Source of the DNA: Humibacter sp. RRB41
GTDB lineage: Bacteria > Actinomycetota > Actinomycetes > Actinomycetales > Microbacteriaceae
Assembly: GCF_022761015.1 (NCBI RefSeq)
Contig: NZ_JAKWJQ010000005.1
Coordinates: 186,001-250,000, forward strand
Reading direction: 5' to 3'
Length of the DNA: 64,000 nt
The stretch's first letter is position 1, and the number at the start of each line of letters is the position of its first letter. The position numbers and the translations under genes are program-made. Under the pieces are notes generated by a model that saw only the letters and a list, made by a program, of their open reading frames with translations, ran no database searches and was not told the DNA's origin. Below are positions 24,339-32,173 of the stretch, piece after piece.

Positions 24339-25523
24339 ATGCGTGCTGCACGGACAGCGGGCGCTGTGTTAGTCGTTGCTGCCGGCACCGCCTTGTGTGT
24401 TGCGTCGGTTTCGGGGTCTGCGGCCGCGGCACCGGGTGCGAACGTCATCGAACAGTTGGTGTCGACTGCGGACGCGGATGCCGGCAACGGATGGGCTATC
24501 GATCCCGCGAACCCGGGGGGTGGTGGGGTGGAGCGTCTTGTGGAAGGCCCGGGTACCCCACCGTCAGGGCGCGGCAGTCTGGCGTTGACGACTCCGGCTT
24601 CCACCGATCGAGCCCAGGTGTATACCAACCCCGCCGGTGCGACTGTCTCCAGTTGGAGTTCCCTGAACGGTGAGAGCTTCTCCACGTTCACGTTCGCGGC
24701 GGTCAACCCAGGCAGCAGTCTTCCGCTGATGAAGTTCGCCGGCTGGCAGGCCGGCACCGCCCAATTCACGACGCTCTCGTTCGGACAGCCTGGCAACGGT
24801 GCCGCATCTTCGGGTGCGTGGCAGACATGGACACTCGGCACCGATTCGCTGGTGTTCCAGTCCAATGCCAGTGACGCGGGATTCTGTGTTCAGGCGAGCC
24901 CGTGTACGTTCGGCGCCTTCCTCGCGCGGTACCCGACCGGGTTATGGGGCCAAATGCAGATCGGGCTGGGCAGCGGTGCAGCAGCCGGAGCGCAGGGATT
25001 CGCAGACGCCGTGTCAGCCACTCACGGCGTTACGTCCTACGCGTACGACTTCGAAGTTCCGGCGTCCTCGAATTCGACCGCGGCCATTCGGCCAGGGAGC
25101 CAGACCAGCACCGGAGGGCAGGTAACAGTCACCTTGAACGCGTCGTCCGTTGCCGCGGGTTCGGTGGTCTTCACGATCACCAGCACCCTTCCCGACGGGA
25201 CTATTCAGACGACTGAACGAACCGTCGCGGCAGGTGACATGGCCACCGCGACGCTGGACGTTCCATTCGGTAGCACGAGCGTCAGCGTTACGGCGCAAGA
25301 CGTGAGCATCGCTACCGGCACCGTGACCTTTACTGCACCCACACCAGCCGGAACGACTGCACCAGGCAGAACGACCACACCATCAAGCACCGAGCAGCTT
25401 GCTGAATCCGGAAGCACCACAGCACCCTTGTGGATCCCCGCCGGCGTCCTGCTCGCCGGAGTCGCCCTCGTCCTCGCCACCCGACGGATCACGCCACGCA
25501 GACGAAACACAACAAGCAAGTAG
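24339..25523 (+). CDS. Secreted surface protein with sortase-type anchor
   Basis: A 394-residue exported protein. A Sec signal peptide (GAVLVVAAGTALCVASVSGS, cut after AAAA) is followed by an all-beta domain of about 230 residues (SSWSSLNGESFSTFTFAAVN and similar), a second beta domain rich in T/V/S, and a Thr/Pro linker. It ends with a wall-sorting signal: LAESGS, a hydrophobic helix and a basic tail. LAESG is close to the LAxTG motif of actinobacterial class E sortases. I chose ATG 24339, preceded by GGGGGT and a TACGAT box at 24311; an ATG at 24315 is possible. The function is unknown; adhesion or glycan binding is conceivable. Confidence 0.75.
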   Translation: MRAARTAGAVLVVAAGTALCVASVSGSAAAAPGANVIEQLVSTADADAGNGWAIDPANPGGGGVERLVEGPGTPPSGRGSLALTTPASTDRAQVYTNPAGATVSSWSSLNGESFSTFTFAAVNPGSSLPLMKFAGWQAGTAQFTTLSFGQPGNGAASSGAWQTWTLGTDSLVFQSNASDAGFCVQASPCTFGAFLARYPTGLWGQMQIGLGSGAAAGAQGFADAVSATHGVTSYAYDFEVPASSNSTAAIRPGSQTSTGGQVTVTLNASSVAAGSVVFTITSTLPDGTIQTTERTVAAGDMATATLDVPFGSTSVSVTAQDVSIATGTVTFTAPTPAGTTAPGRTTTPSSTEQLAESGSTTAPLWIPAGVLLAGVALVLATRRITPRRRNTTSK

Positions 25524-25687
25524 GGGATCCTTTAGCGAACTACCTTGATTGACGTGCGCTGCCGATCGTGAACTTGGAGACCAGAGGGGCGTCGCTTCGA
25601 GGACGAGTTTCAGGTGATGCGAATTGTTTCCCGGCCCCCGACGCAAACGTTCGGGTCGATCTCGTCGGGAGCCGGCGCGATCGGTGG

Positions 25688-26878
25688 TCAGTACAGCTGG
25701 GACCAATTCGATGGACGCGAAGCCAAGGTGGCGTAGATCTGCACGGCAGCTCCCTGTTCCAAGGCCTTCGTCGCGCCGCTGATGTCCTGCGAGAACAGGC
25801 CAGTTGATGCGTCTCGACGGGAGATCCAGAGCAGGTCTCCGTAGTCGCTCATCGCGTCGTAGTACTTGCCCGAGTGCGTGGCCGAGGCCAGAAGCAGCAT
25901 CGACTTGAAGTAGATCGAGTTGAAGTAGATCGGCTGCTGTCCGATGGTCCCCGCCCCGACGTAGTACGAATAGCTGGCCTCGGCAACGTCGACAGCATGG
26001 TTCAGGTAGGCGCGATCGTGCGTTGCGAGGTACAGCGCATACGCGGCGGCGAGCGGGATGCCTTGGTTGTAGGACCATTTCGTCTTTTCGACTGTTCCGT
26101 CCAGACTCACGTGGTCGAAGTAGAGTCCGTCGCTGTCGAGGAGATACTTGTTGGTCCAGTCGTACGATCGCAGCGCGCCCGTGAGGTAGTCGCGATTCCT
26201 CGTGATCGCGTAAAGACGCGCCCCCAGCAGCGCTGTCGGCATGTTGGAGACGGTGTTGCGATCCTGACTCCAGGATGCCTGGGTCCAGAAGACTCCGCCG
26301 GGATCCGCATGGGTCGGATCGTTGTCCCAACCGGACTGGAGAAGGGCGAAGATCTGCTCGGCGCGTTGCAGCGCTGCGCGATCGCGCGTCATGAGGAACA
26401 GTTGGACCTTCTCCAGGCCGACCCACGCGTTGTCATCGTAGAAGAGGTCGCCGCTGCTGCCGTACGGTGCCTGTGCGCCCGAGGCATAGCCCGGCTTCCC
26501 GGATGTGCTCGTGGCTTCCCAGTAGTGTTCCTGTCCTGCTGCCAGTGACGCGAGTGCGGCACGTGCTGCCCCGCTCGAACGCATGGCGACGAGATCCAGA
26601 GCAGCGACGTGCACCTGTGAATGGGACCACTCGTAGCCGTACGCGGGATCGCCCGACTGTGCCGGGTAGGTCTCGTGAACGAGGTTGGATCCATCGTCCG
26701 CCAACACGTAACGCTGCAACGCCGCCCACGACTGCAGGGCACGTGAGGCCGCCGGGTTGCCACCGTGAACGGGCGGCCATGCCGGCGATGCCGTCGCCGC
26801 GGTTGTCGTGGCACCCCAGAACGCCGCGGCTCCCGCTGCGCCCAGCCCTGCTTTCAGGACAGTTCTTCTGCTCAACAT
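25688..26878 (-). CDS. Secreted glycoside hydrolase family 76 alpha-1,6-mannanase
   Basis: A 396-residue exported enzyme with a Tat-type signal (SRRTVLKAGLGAAGAAAFWG). The fold is an (alpha/alpha)6 barrel. The paired catalytic aspartates are in FYDDNAWVGLEK, and other GH76 signatures include GGVFWTQASWSQDRNTVSN and WSYNQGIPLAA. I start it at 26878, after AAAGGAG; an in-frame start 37 codons upstream would displace the signal. GH76 enzymes cut the alpha-1,6 backbone of fungal mannan or mycobacterial-type lipomannan. A perfect LacI operator lies in its promoter region and a LacI gene is divergent. Confidence 0.92.
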   Translation of the reverse strand: MLSRRTVLKAGLGAAGAAAFWGATTTAATASPAWPPVHGGNPAASRALQSWAALQRYVLADDGSNLVHETYPAQSGDPAYGYEWSHSQVHVAALDLVAMRSSGAARAALASLAAGQEHYWEATSTSGKPGYASGAQAPYGSSGDLFYDDNAWVGLEKVQLFLMTRDRAALQRAEQIFALLQSGWDNDPTHADPGGVFWTQASWSQDRNTVSNMPTALLGARLYAITRNRDYLTGALRSYDWTNKYLLDSDGLYFDHVSLDGTVEKTKWSYNQGIPLAAAYALYLATHDRAYLNHAVDVAEASYSYYVGAGTIGQQPIYFNSIYFKSMLLLASATHSGKYYDAMSDYGDLLWISRRDASTGLFSQDISGATKALEQGAAVQIYATLASRPSNWSQLY

Positions 26879-26938
26879 CGATAGTTCTCCTTTGAATCGG
26901 TGGATGGAGCGAACGGTGCGGGTGGCGATTCCACGCTC

Positions 26939-26950
26939 GGAAACGTTTCC
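26939..26950. promoter_or_regulatory. LacI-type operator GGAAACGTTTCC
   Basis: Perfect 12-bp palindrome with a central CpG, 61 bp upstream of the GH76 start and 66 bp upstream of the divergent lacI-type gene. The form is typical of LacI/CcpA-family operators, so the adjacent regulator probably represses both genes. Confidence 0.7.
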
Positions 26951-27015
26951 AGCACTCGATAGTAGCGGCGGCACCCCTTCGGGGGTCAAGGGTCAATTGC
27001 TGAGGTGCTGGCACA

Positions 27016-28077
27016 ATGGCCCGTGTTGGAGGGCACGTGGCTGAAGCGAGTGGCGGGCTGGAGAAGCCCCCGACGATGAAGGACGTGGCCACGCGCGCTG
27101 GGGTCGGCGTCGGAACCGTGTCTCGGGTCGTCAACAGCTCGGCACCGGTCAGTCCTGAAACCACGAAGCGGGTCGAACGGGCGATCCGCGAACTCAGCTT
27201 CCATCCGAATGACATCGCTCGTTCTTTGCGTCCTGGTCAAGGGCCGAAGACGATAGGCCTAGTGGCCGGCGACTTGACCAACCCGTTCTATGCGACCCTC
27301 GCGAAGGGCGCGATGGTCGCGGCATCCCGCCGTGGATTCGCGGTGCTGATCGCGATGGTGGACGAGGACCCGGATGCCGAGCGAACCGCCGTGCGAGGGT
27401 TGCTCTCCCGCGGTGTCGCCGGTCTGCTTCTCGTTCCCGACAAAGGCGACCACGGATATCTCGACGAGCGGGGCGAGGGAATGGGCGTGCCGACCGTCAT
27501 GCTCGACCGTCCGGCTTCCGGCGTGCAGCGCGACGTCGTGCTCTTCGACAACGAAGCGGCGGGAAAGATGGTGACAGAGCACCTGCTCGGTCACGGACAT
27601 ACCCGGATCGGAGTTCTCGTCGCCCCGTCGTTTTACACGACCGGGCGCCGGCTTCGCGGGTTTCGTAGCGCCATGCGAGACGCAGGAGTCGGTGTCGATG
27701 AGTCGCTGGTGCTTCGATTGGCGAATGGGTCGCCTGCATCCGCGGAGGAGGGAAGCAGGCGGCTACTGGCTCGCGGGGATGCCCCGACCGCCCTCTTCAC
27801 CACAACCAGCTTCGTCACCTTGGGGGCGCTGCGGGCAATGCGCAGCGTTTCGCATCGGCCCGCCATCGTGGGCTTCGACGACTTTCCCCATGCGGATCTG
27901 CTGCCGACTCCCATCAGTGTTGTCGCCGCGAACCCCGAAGAACTCGGCCGTGTCGGAGTCGAGCGTCTCTTCATGAGACTTGAAGAACGCGACTTGCCTC
28001 CGGCGCATATCGTGCTCGAAGTGAGCCTGCATGAACGCGGGAGCGGGGAGGCAGCTCCAACCGCAGAGCCGGCCTGA
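27016..28077 (+). CDS. LacI family transcriptional regulator of the GH76 gene
   Basis: A 353-residue regulator. The HTH and hinge read TMKDVATRAGVGVGTVSRVV at residues 21-40, followed by the effector domain (TIGLVAGDLTNPFYATLAKG and VVLFDNEAAGKMVTEHLLGH). It is divergent from the secreted mannanase with a shared palindromic operator, so it should sense mannan-derived sugar. The ATG at 27016 is used; a GTG at 27037 is an in-frame alternative that also keeps the HTH. Confidence 0.92.
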   Translation: MARVGGHVAEASGGLEKPPTMKDVATRAGVGVGTVSRVVNSSAPVSPETTKRVERAIRELSFHPNDIARSLRPGQGPKTIGLVAGDLTNPFYATLAKGAMVAASRRGFAVLIAMVDEDPDAERTAVRGLLSRGVAGLLLVPDKGDHGYLDERGEGMGVPTVMLDRPASGVQRDVVLFDNEAAGKMVTEHLLGHGHTRIGVLVAPSFYTTGRRLRGFRSAMRDAGVGVDESLVLRLANGSPASAEEGSRRLLARGDAPTALFTTTSFVTLGALRAMRSVSHRPAIVGFDDFPHADLLPTPISVVAANPEELGRVGVERLFMRLEERDLPPAHIVLEVSLHERGSGEAAPTAEPA

Positions 28078-28194
28078 TCGTCCCGCCAGAGATCCTCAGC
28101 GAAATGCTCCGAGTGCCACGGCGGCGTTCGACCACTGAACGAAACAGGAAGTCGGACTTCGTTGGTGCGCGCGAGTGTGTTGCTCGCGGCACCT

Positions 28195-28617
28195 TTATCG
28201 TCTCGCGTCGAGCTCGTCGAGCAGCGTCCGCATTCGGGTCACCATGTGGCCGCGCCAGCCACCGCGGAGCGTCTTCAGGGTGATTGCCTGAATCGGGTCG
28301 GTGCCATCGTGCGTGAGGAAGAGACGTGTCCCGTTTCCTTGCGGTTCCAGCCGCCATTCGACGGTGGTTTCGAGATGAGCACTCGCCCACGAGATCTTCA
28401 ACGTGTGCGGCGGGTCGATTTCGAGCACTTCGCAGTCGATGACCCCCGTGAATCCTTGTGCGGGCACCGGCCGTGTGGTGAAGGTGAAGCGGTGGCCGAC
28501 GATCGGCCGAAAGTCGTTGTCCATCAGCCAGCGCGCGAGCAACGCCGGTTCGGTCAATGCGCTCCAGACCAACTCGGGAGGGTGCGGAAGAAATTCGTCG
28601 GTCTCGATCGCAGTCAC
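28195..28617 (-). CDS. SRPBCC (AHSA1-like) domain protein
   Basis: A 140-residue START-fold protein. Conserved pieces are FLPHPPELVWSALTEPALLA, WLMDNDFRPIVGHRFTFTT and the C-terminal GWRGHMVTRMRTLLDELD. It is the last gene of a three-gene operon (glyoxalase-like, ArsR, SRPBCC), each overlapping the next by 4 bases. The ligand is unknown. This is the second ArsR-SRPBCC pair in the window but with parallel rather than divergent layout. Confidence 0.88.
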   Translation of the reverse strand: MTAIETDEFLPHPPELVWSALTEPALLARWLMDNDFRPIVGHRFTFTTRPVPAQGFTGVIDCEVLEIDPPHTLKISWASAHLETTVEWRLEPQGNGTRLFLTHDGTDPIQAITLKTLRGGWRGHMVTRMRTLLDELDARR

Positions 28618-28958
28618 TGCCGTGATTCCCGATCTGAGCGGCTACCCTCGAGCTCCGCGAGCGTACGGCGGAGCGCCTTCATCCGGTCGCTCCAGAAGGT
28701 CTCATAGAAGGCGAGCCATTCGCTCACCTCGACGAGCGGTTCCGGCGTGAGCATGTAGAAGTTCTCCCGCCCTGCGCGACGCTCGGTCGCCAGGCCGGCA
28801 TCGAGCAAGAGGCGCAGGTGCTGCGAGGTCGCCGGGCGGCTCACCTGGAATCGGGCGGCGAGCTCACGCACCGGCTGCTCCCGCTCGCGCAATGCGTCGA
28901 GCAACTGTCGACGGGCGGGATGCGCGATCGCTTGGAAGACATCCGGTTCAGGCATCAT
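28614..28958 (-). CDS. ArsR family transcriptional regulator
   Basis: A 114-residue winged-HTH repressor with FQAIAHPARRQLLDALRERE and the recognition segment SRPATSQHLRLLLDAGLATE. It lacks metal-binding cysteines and ends in a helical tail (WSDRMKALRRTLAELEG) typical of the SRPBCC-linked ArsR branch. It is coupled by 4-bp overlaps to the upstream glyoxalase-like gene and the downstream SRPBCC gene. An inverted repeat between the operon's -35 and -10 elements is a likely autoregulatory site. Confidence 0.9.
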   Translation of the reverse strand: MMPEPDVFQAIAHPARRQLLDALREREQPVRELAARFQVSRPATSQHLRLLLDAGLATERRAGRENFYMLTPEPLVEVSEWLAFYETFWSDRMKALRRTLAELEGSRSDRESRQ

Positions 28959-29356
28959 TCCCCCCAGCCGGCGGCATCCACCTGCGGCGCATCCGGAACG
29001 GACTCCTGGAGCACGATGCCGTTGCCATCCGGATCATCGAAGGTCACGAAGCGGCCCCACGGCGCGCTCTGGATCTCGCTCACCAAGACGCCTCTTGCAC
29101 CCAACGTCACTGCGTCACCTTCGAGGTCGTCGGATTCGAACACCAAGCCCTTCAGGGATCCGGGTGGCATCGTCGGAAACCATGTGACCAGAGTCAGGGA
29201 AGCGCCGCTCGGCGGGGCCACCATGACCCACCGCATCTCAGGCGTGAACTGCTGGTCGGCGAGAAGCGTCAAACCGAGCGTTGCGACGTAGAAATCTTTG
29301 GCGCGATCCTGATCGGAGACGGGGACCGAAACCACCTGAACACCTGCAATCGACAT
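28955..29356 (-). CDS. VOC family (glyoxalase/bleomycin resistance-like) protein
   Basis: A 133-residue single VOC module pair. The family features are VSVPVSDQDRAKDFYVATLG at the N-terminus and RFVTFDDPDGNGIVLQES near the end, with likely metal ligands among Glu and His positions of the beta strands. First gene of the operon with ArsR and SRPBCC genes. VOC proteins bind or modify small molecules or drugs; the substrate is unknown. Confidence 0.88.
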   Translation of the reverse strand: MSIAGVQVVSVPVSDQDRAKDFYVATLGLTLLADQQFTPEMRWVMVAPPSGASLTLVTWFPTMPPGSLKGLVFESDDLEGDAVTLGARGVLVSEIQSAPWGRFVTFDDPDGNGIVLQESVPDAPQVDAAGWGE

Positions 29357-29369
29357 GCCCTCTATATTG

Positions 29370-29392
29370 GTAAGGAACTACTTACGAGTCAA
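29370..29392 (-). promoter_or_regulatory. Promoter of the VOC-ArsR-SRPBCC operon with internal dyad
   Basis: On the minus strand TTGACT (29392-29387) is a good -35, and CAATAT about 17 bp downstream is a plausible -10. Between them lies the dyad GTAAG-6 bp-CTTAC (29370-29385). A repressor bound there would block RNA polymerase, and the ArsR protein of the operon is the obvious candidate. Confidence 0.6.
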
Positions 29393-29443
29393 GCGGCGTG
29401 TCGAAGACGTCAAGGAGTCAAGGATCGGGGTGTGCGCAGGGGA

Positions 29444-30451
29444 TCAGTTCGGCTGGTCGATCGAGGCCGGGGTGACGGTGAAGTCGTCGAGGTTGCGCAG
29501 TGCGTCGTGTGCGTGCTCGTGTGCGTGTAAGGCGATCTGCGCGGCGTCGTGCAGAGTGACGGCATCCGTCTCGATCGTCGCGGCGCCGGTGAGGCGGTGG
29601 CCGATCCAGCGCAGTTGAACCACTCGCACCCGGACGACCCCTGGCGTGTGCTCCAATGCATGCTCGACGTTGTCGACCAGGTGCGGGTCGATGCCGTCCA
29701 TCAGGCGGCGGCCGATCTGCTTCACGGTGCCCCAAAGCAGCATCAGGATCGACACGGCGATCAACAGTCCGATGATCGGGTCCGCGATCGGTAGGCCGGC
29801 GAGCACGAAGATCGCGCCGATCACGACGGACAGCGATGTGAACCCGTCGAGACGTGCATGCACGCCGTCGGCCATCAGGGCCGCCGACCCGATCCGACGC
29901 CCCACCCTGATGCGGTAGATGGCGACGATCTCATTTCCGGCGAATCCGATCAGACCCGCAACGATCAACAGCCACGCATTGCGCACGTCGACAGGGTGGA
30001 AGAAACGGGCGATCGCCTCCCACCCCGCCACCACGGCCGAGAGCGCGACGACGAAGACGATGAACATGCCGGCAAGGTCCTCTGCGCGGCCATACCCGTA
30101 GGTGTAGCGGCGGGTGAATACACGGCGACCAAGAACGAACGCGATCCACAGCGGCACCGCCGTCAGCGCATCCGCGAAGTTGTGGATCGTGTCCGCCAAC
30201 AGAGCGACCGATCCCGTGAACACCACGACCAGTGCTTGCAGAACGGTGGTCCCCAGGAGCACGAACATGGAGATCTTCAGCGCACGGACGCCGGCCGCAC
30301 TCGCTTCCAGCGCATCGTCGATCGCATCCGCCGAGTCGTGCGTGTGAGGCACGAACCTGTCGTAAAGGAGCCCTCTGAACCCATCGTGCGGATGTTCGTG
30401 CTCGTGCTCGTCATGGGTGTGGGTGTGCTCATGCGCGCGTCGGTCAGTCAT
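29444..30451 (-). CDS. Cation diffusion facilitator family metal exporter
   Basis: A 335-residue membrane protein. A His-rich N-terminus (HEHTHTHDEHEHEHPHDG) is followed by six helices with the CDF metal sites HNFADALTAVPLW and ADGVHARLDGFTSLS, then a cytoplasmic ferredoxin-like domain ending near residue 330. CDF proteins exchange protons for Zn, Co, Cd, Ni or Fe/Mn; the His-rich tail suggests Zn, Co or Ni. It overlaps the upstream metal-type ArsR gene by 4 bases. Confidence 0.93.
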   Translation of the reverse strand: MTDRRAHEHTHTHDEHEHEHPHDGFRGLLYDRFVPHTHDSADAIDDALEASAAGVRALKISMFVLLGTTVLQALVVVFTGSVALLADTIHNFADALTAVPLWIAFVLGRRVFTRRYTYGYGRAEDLAGMFIVFVVALSAVVAGWEAIARFFHPVDVRNAWLLIVAGLIGFAGNEIVAIYRIRVGRRIGSAALMADGVHARLDGFTSLSVVIGAIFVLAGLPIADPIIGLLIAVSILMLLWGTVKQIGRRLMDGIDPHLVDNVEHALEHTPGVVRVRVVQLRWIGHRLTGAATIETDAVTLHDAAQIALHAHEHAHDALRNLDDFTVTPASIDQPN

Positions 30452-30816
30452 GCGCTTTCGTCGGTCTTCGCGTGGTGGTGACGGGGAATCCCGCCGAGCG
30501 AATGCTCGGCCTGGAAGATCGCGTCCGAGACCAACTGCTTGGCGTGCTCGTTCTCCAACCGATAGAACACGCGCTGCCCGTCCTGCCGGGTGGTCACGAT
30601 CCTGGCCAGACGCAACTTGGCCAGATGCTGCGACACCGCCGACGGTGGTTTGTCCAGAATGTCCGCCAGATGATTCACCGACAACTCCTCCACATCACGC
30701 AACGCCAGTACGATGCGCACCCGAGTGGCGTCGGCAAGCATCGAGAACACCTCGACCGCCAACTCGACATACTGGCTGTCGACGTCCCGACCGCATATCG
30801 GCTTATCTGCATCCAT
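30448..30816 (-). CDS. Metal-sensing ArsR family repressor
   Basis: A 122-residue winged-HTH repressor. The HTH is visible in VEVFSMLADATRVRIVLALR and LDKPPSAVSQHLAKLRLARI. The C-terminus carries His-containing alpha5-type positions (NEHAKQLVSDAIFQAEHS) and ends GGIPRHHHAKTDE, which fits alpha5 sensors for Zn, Co or Ni (SmtB/CzrA/NmtR type). It forms an operon with the CDF exporter. A perfect 9-4-9 inverted repeat covers its own start codon. Confidence 0.92.
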   Translation of the reverse strand: MDADKPICGRDVDSQYVELAVEVFSMLADATRVRIVLALRDVEELSVNHLADILDKPPSAVSQHLAKLRLARIVTTRQDGQRVFYRLENEHAKQLVSDAIFQAEHSLGGIPRHHHAKTDESA

Positions 30817-30825
30817 ATGCAGATA
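30804..30825. promoter_or_regulatory. 9-4-9 inverted repeat operator over the ArsR start codon
   Basis: TATCTGCAT-CCAT-ATGCAGATA (plus strand) is a perfect 22-bp dyad whose centre includes the complement of the ATG start at 30816-30814. ArsR/SmtB operators are imperfect long dyads near the -10; here the site would cover the transcript start of a short-leader or leaderless mRNA. Confidence 0.75.
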
Positions 30826-30875
30826 CTAATGTAAGCGGCCTCTCGCCGCCCGCCCGTTCTCGGCGGCATCGGGCC

Positions 30876-30881
30876 TACTCT
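30876..30881 (+). promoter_or_regulatory. -10 box of a probable leaderless promoter
   Basis: TACTCT ends 8 nt before the ATG at 30890, with no ribosome-site-like sequence between. Confidence 0.45.
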
Positions 30882-30889
30882 GGACCCAC

Positions 30890-31411
30890 ATGAGCGTGTT
30901 CGACATTGATGCCTTCTACGCGGCCATCGACCGGCGTCGGCGAGAAGAAGCGTTGAGCTGGCTAGGGCTGGTCGGCGTGATCTGGGACCAATCGGATGTG
31001 CTCAATGCGAGAAGAAACGACCATCCGATCGCTCCGGCGACGATCGGCAAACTCGCGACCGGCAAGAGCCTGAGTTGTCAGCACGCACTCTTCGTTCTGC
31101 GATGGCTGGATCTCCCGCCCGAAGCGTTCATCGACTCGCCGGTATTCGGCACCGCCGCGGTCGCGTTGCCGATGACTGACTCCGGCCACCGACTCAGGTG
31201 GAATCTGGGCAAGCTGTACGCCACGTTGAATGCCGCGCGAATCAGCCGTGGCGCTACCTGGCAGCAGACGGCAGAGCGTCTTCATCGCACTCCGAGTCAG
31301 TTGACCGGTCTGCGTACGGCGAAGTTCGGCGCCGGGATCGAGACAGCCATGCGGGCCACCCAGGCGCTACACCGACCAGCAGCTGAATTCGTGTACGCCG
31401 CGGAATGGTAG
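30890..31411 (+). CDS. Putative tandem-HTH DNA-binding protein, unknown function
   Basis: A 173-residue protein I cannot assign to a named family. It seems to hold two XRE-like helical units. The first (residues 25-75) has SDVLNARRNDHPIAPATIGK and a following helix, ending in a WLDLPPEAFI stretch seen in some phage-type HTH proteins. The second (115-165) has ATWQQTAERLHRTPSQLTGL. The two halves may be duplicated, since both end in hydrophobic LRWL/ALHRPAAEF-like helices. It follows a leaderless-type promoter and is not in an evident operon. Confidence 0.6.
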   Translation: MSVFDIDAFYAAIDRRRREEALSWLGLVGVIWDQSDVLNARRNDHPIAPATIGKLATGKSLSCQHALFVLRWLDLPPEAFIDSPVFGTAAVALPMTDSGHRLRWNLGKLYATLNAARISRGATWQQTAERLHRTPSQLTGLRTAKFGAGIETAMRATQALHRPAAEFVYAAEW

Positions 31412-31435
31412 GGATGAAGTCAACCGGTCATTCGG

Positions 31436-32173
31436 TCAAACCTCGGTGAGTCGATGGGCGAGGTCGTCGTCCATGATGGCGTCCGAGCCGACCGTCCTGG
31501 ACACGATCCGGCCGTCGACGACCGTGACGAGCGTGTCGAGCAGGTGCTCGTGCACCAGGTCGTGTGTCACGAGAAGGGTCGCCGTCTCGCGTTCGTGAGT
31601 GAGATGAGCGATCAACTCCATGATCGCTGCGCCTCTTTCCTGGTCGAGCGCGCTGGTCGGCTCGTCAACGAGGAGGACTTCGGGTTCGTGGACCAGGGCG
31701 CGTGCGATGGCGACGCGCTGGCGCTGACCGCCGGAGAGCTGTGCGGGTCGCTTGTCCGCGTGGTCGGCGAGACCGACGGCATCCAGCAGCTCGTCGGTGC
31801 GTGAGCGCACTTGCCTCCTGCGTCGCCGAGCATTGCGGCCGCCGAGTTCGGCCATCACCGCCAACTGTTCGCGAGCGGTGAGTGAGGGCAGCAGGTTCGA
31901 CTGTTGGAAGACGATGCCGATCTGCTCGCGTCGGAGCGTGGTCGCGTCGTCCTTCGACAGTGTCGACGCATCCACATCACCGACGATGACCCGTCCTGAG
32001 TCCGGGCGGATGAGTGTTGCGGCGATGGCGAGCAGGCTCGATTTGCCCGAGCCGGATGGGCCCGTGATGCCCGTGAGCACACCGGCCTTGCCCGTGAGCG
32101 ACACGCGGTCGACGGCGGTGACGCGCGAGGAGCCGTCGGGGAAGGTGAGGGTGACATCGTCGAGGGTGATCAT
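31436..32173 (-). CDS. ABC transporter ATPase, MacB/LolD type
   Basis: A 245-residue nucleotide-binding subunit. Walker A is GPSGSGKSS (residues about 35-43), the Q-loop lies in IGIVFQQSNLLPSL, the signature is LSGGQRQRVAIAR and Walker B is LLVDEPTSALD. A HDLVHEHL H-loop follows. Its ATG overlaps the stop of the FtsX-type permease (ATGA), so both belong to one transporter that exports or extracts lipid-linked or peptide substrates. A promoter-proximal sensor kinase pair lies divergent on the other side of the permease. Confidence 0.93.
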   Translation of the reverse strand: MITLDDVTLTFPDGSSRVTAVDRVSLTGKAGVLTGITGPSGSGKSSLLAIAATLIRPDSGRVIVGDVDASTLSKDDATTLRREQIGIVFQQSNLLPSLTAREQLAVMAELGGRNARRRRRQVRSRTDELLDAVGLADHADKRPAQLSGGQRQRVAIARALVHEPEVLLVDEPTSALDQERGAAIMELIAHLTHERETATLLVTHDLVHEHLLDTLVTVVDGRIVSRTVGSDAIMDDDLAHRLTEV

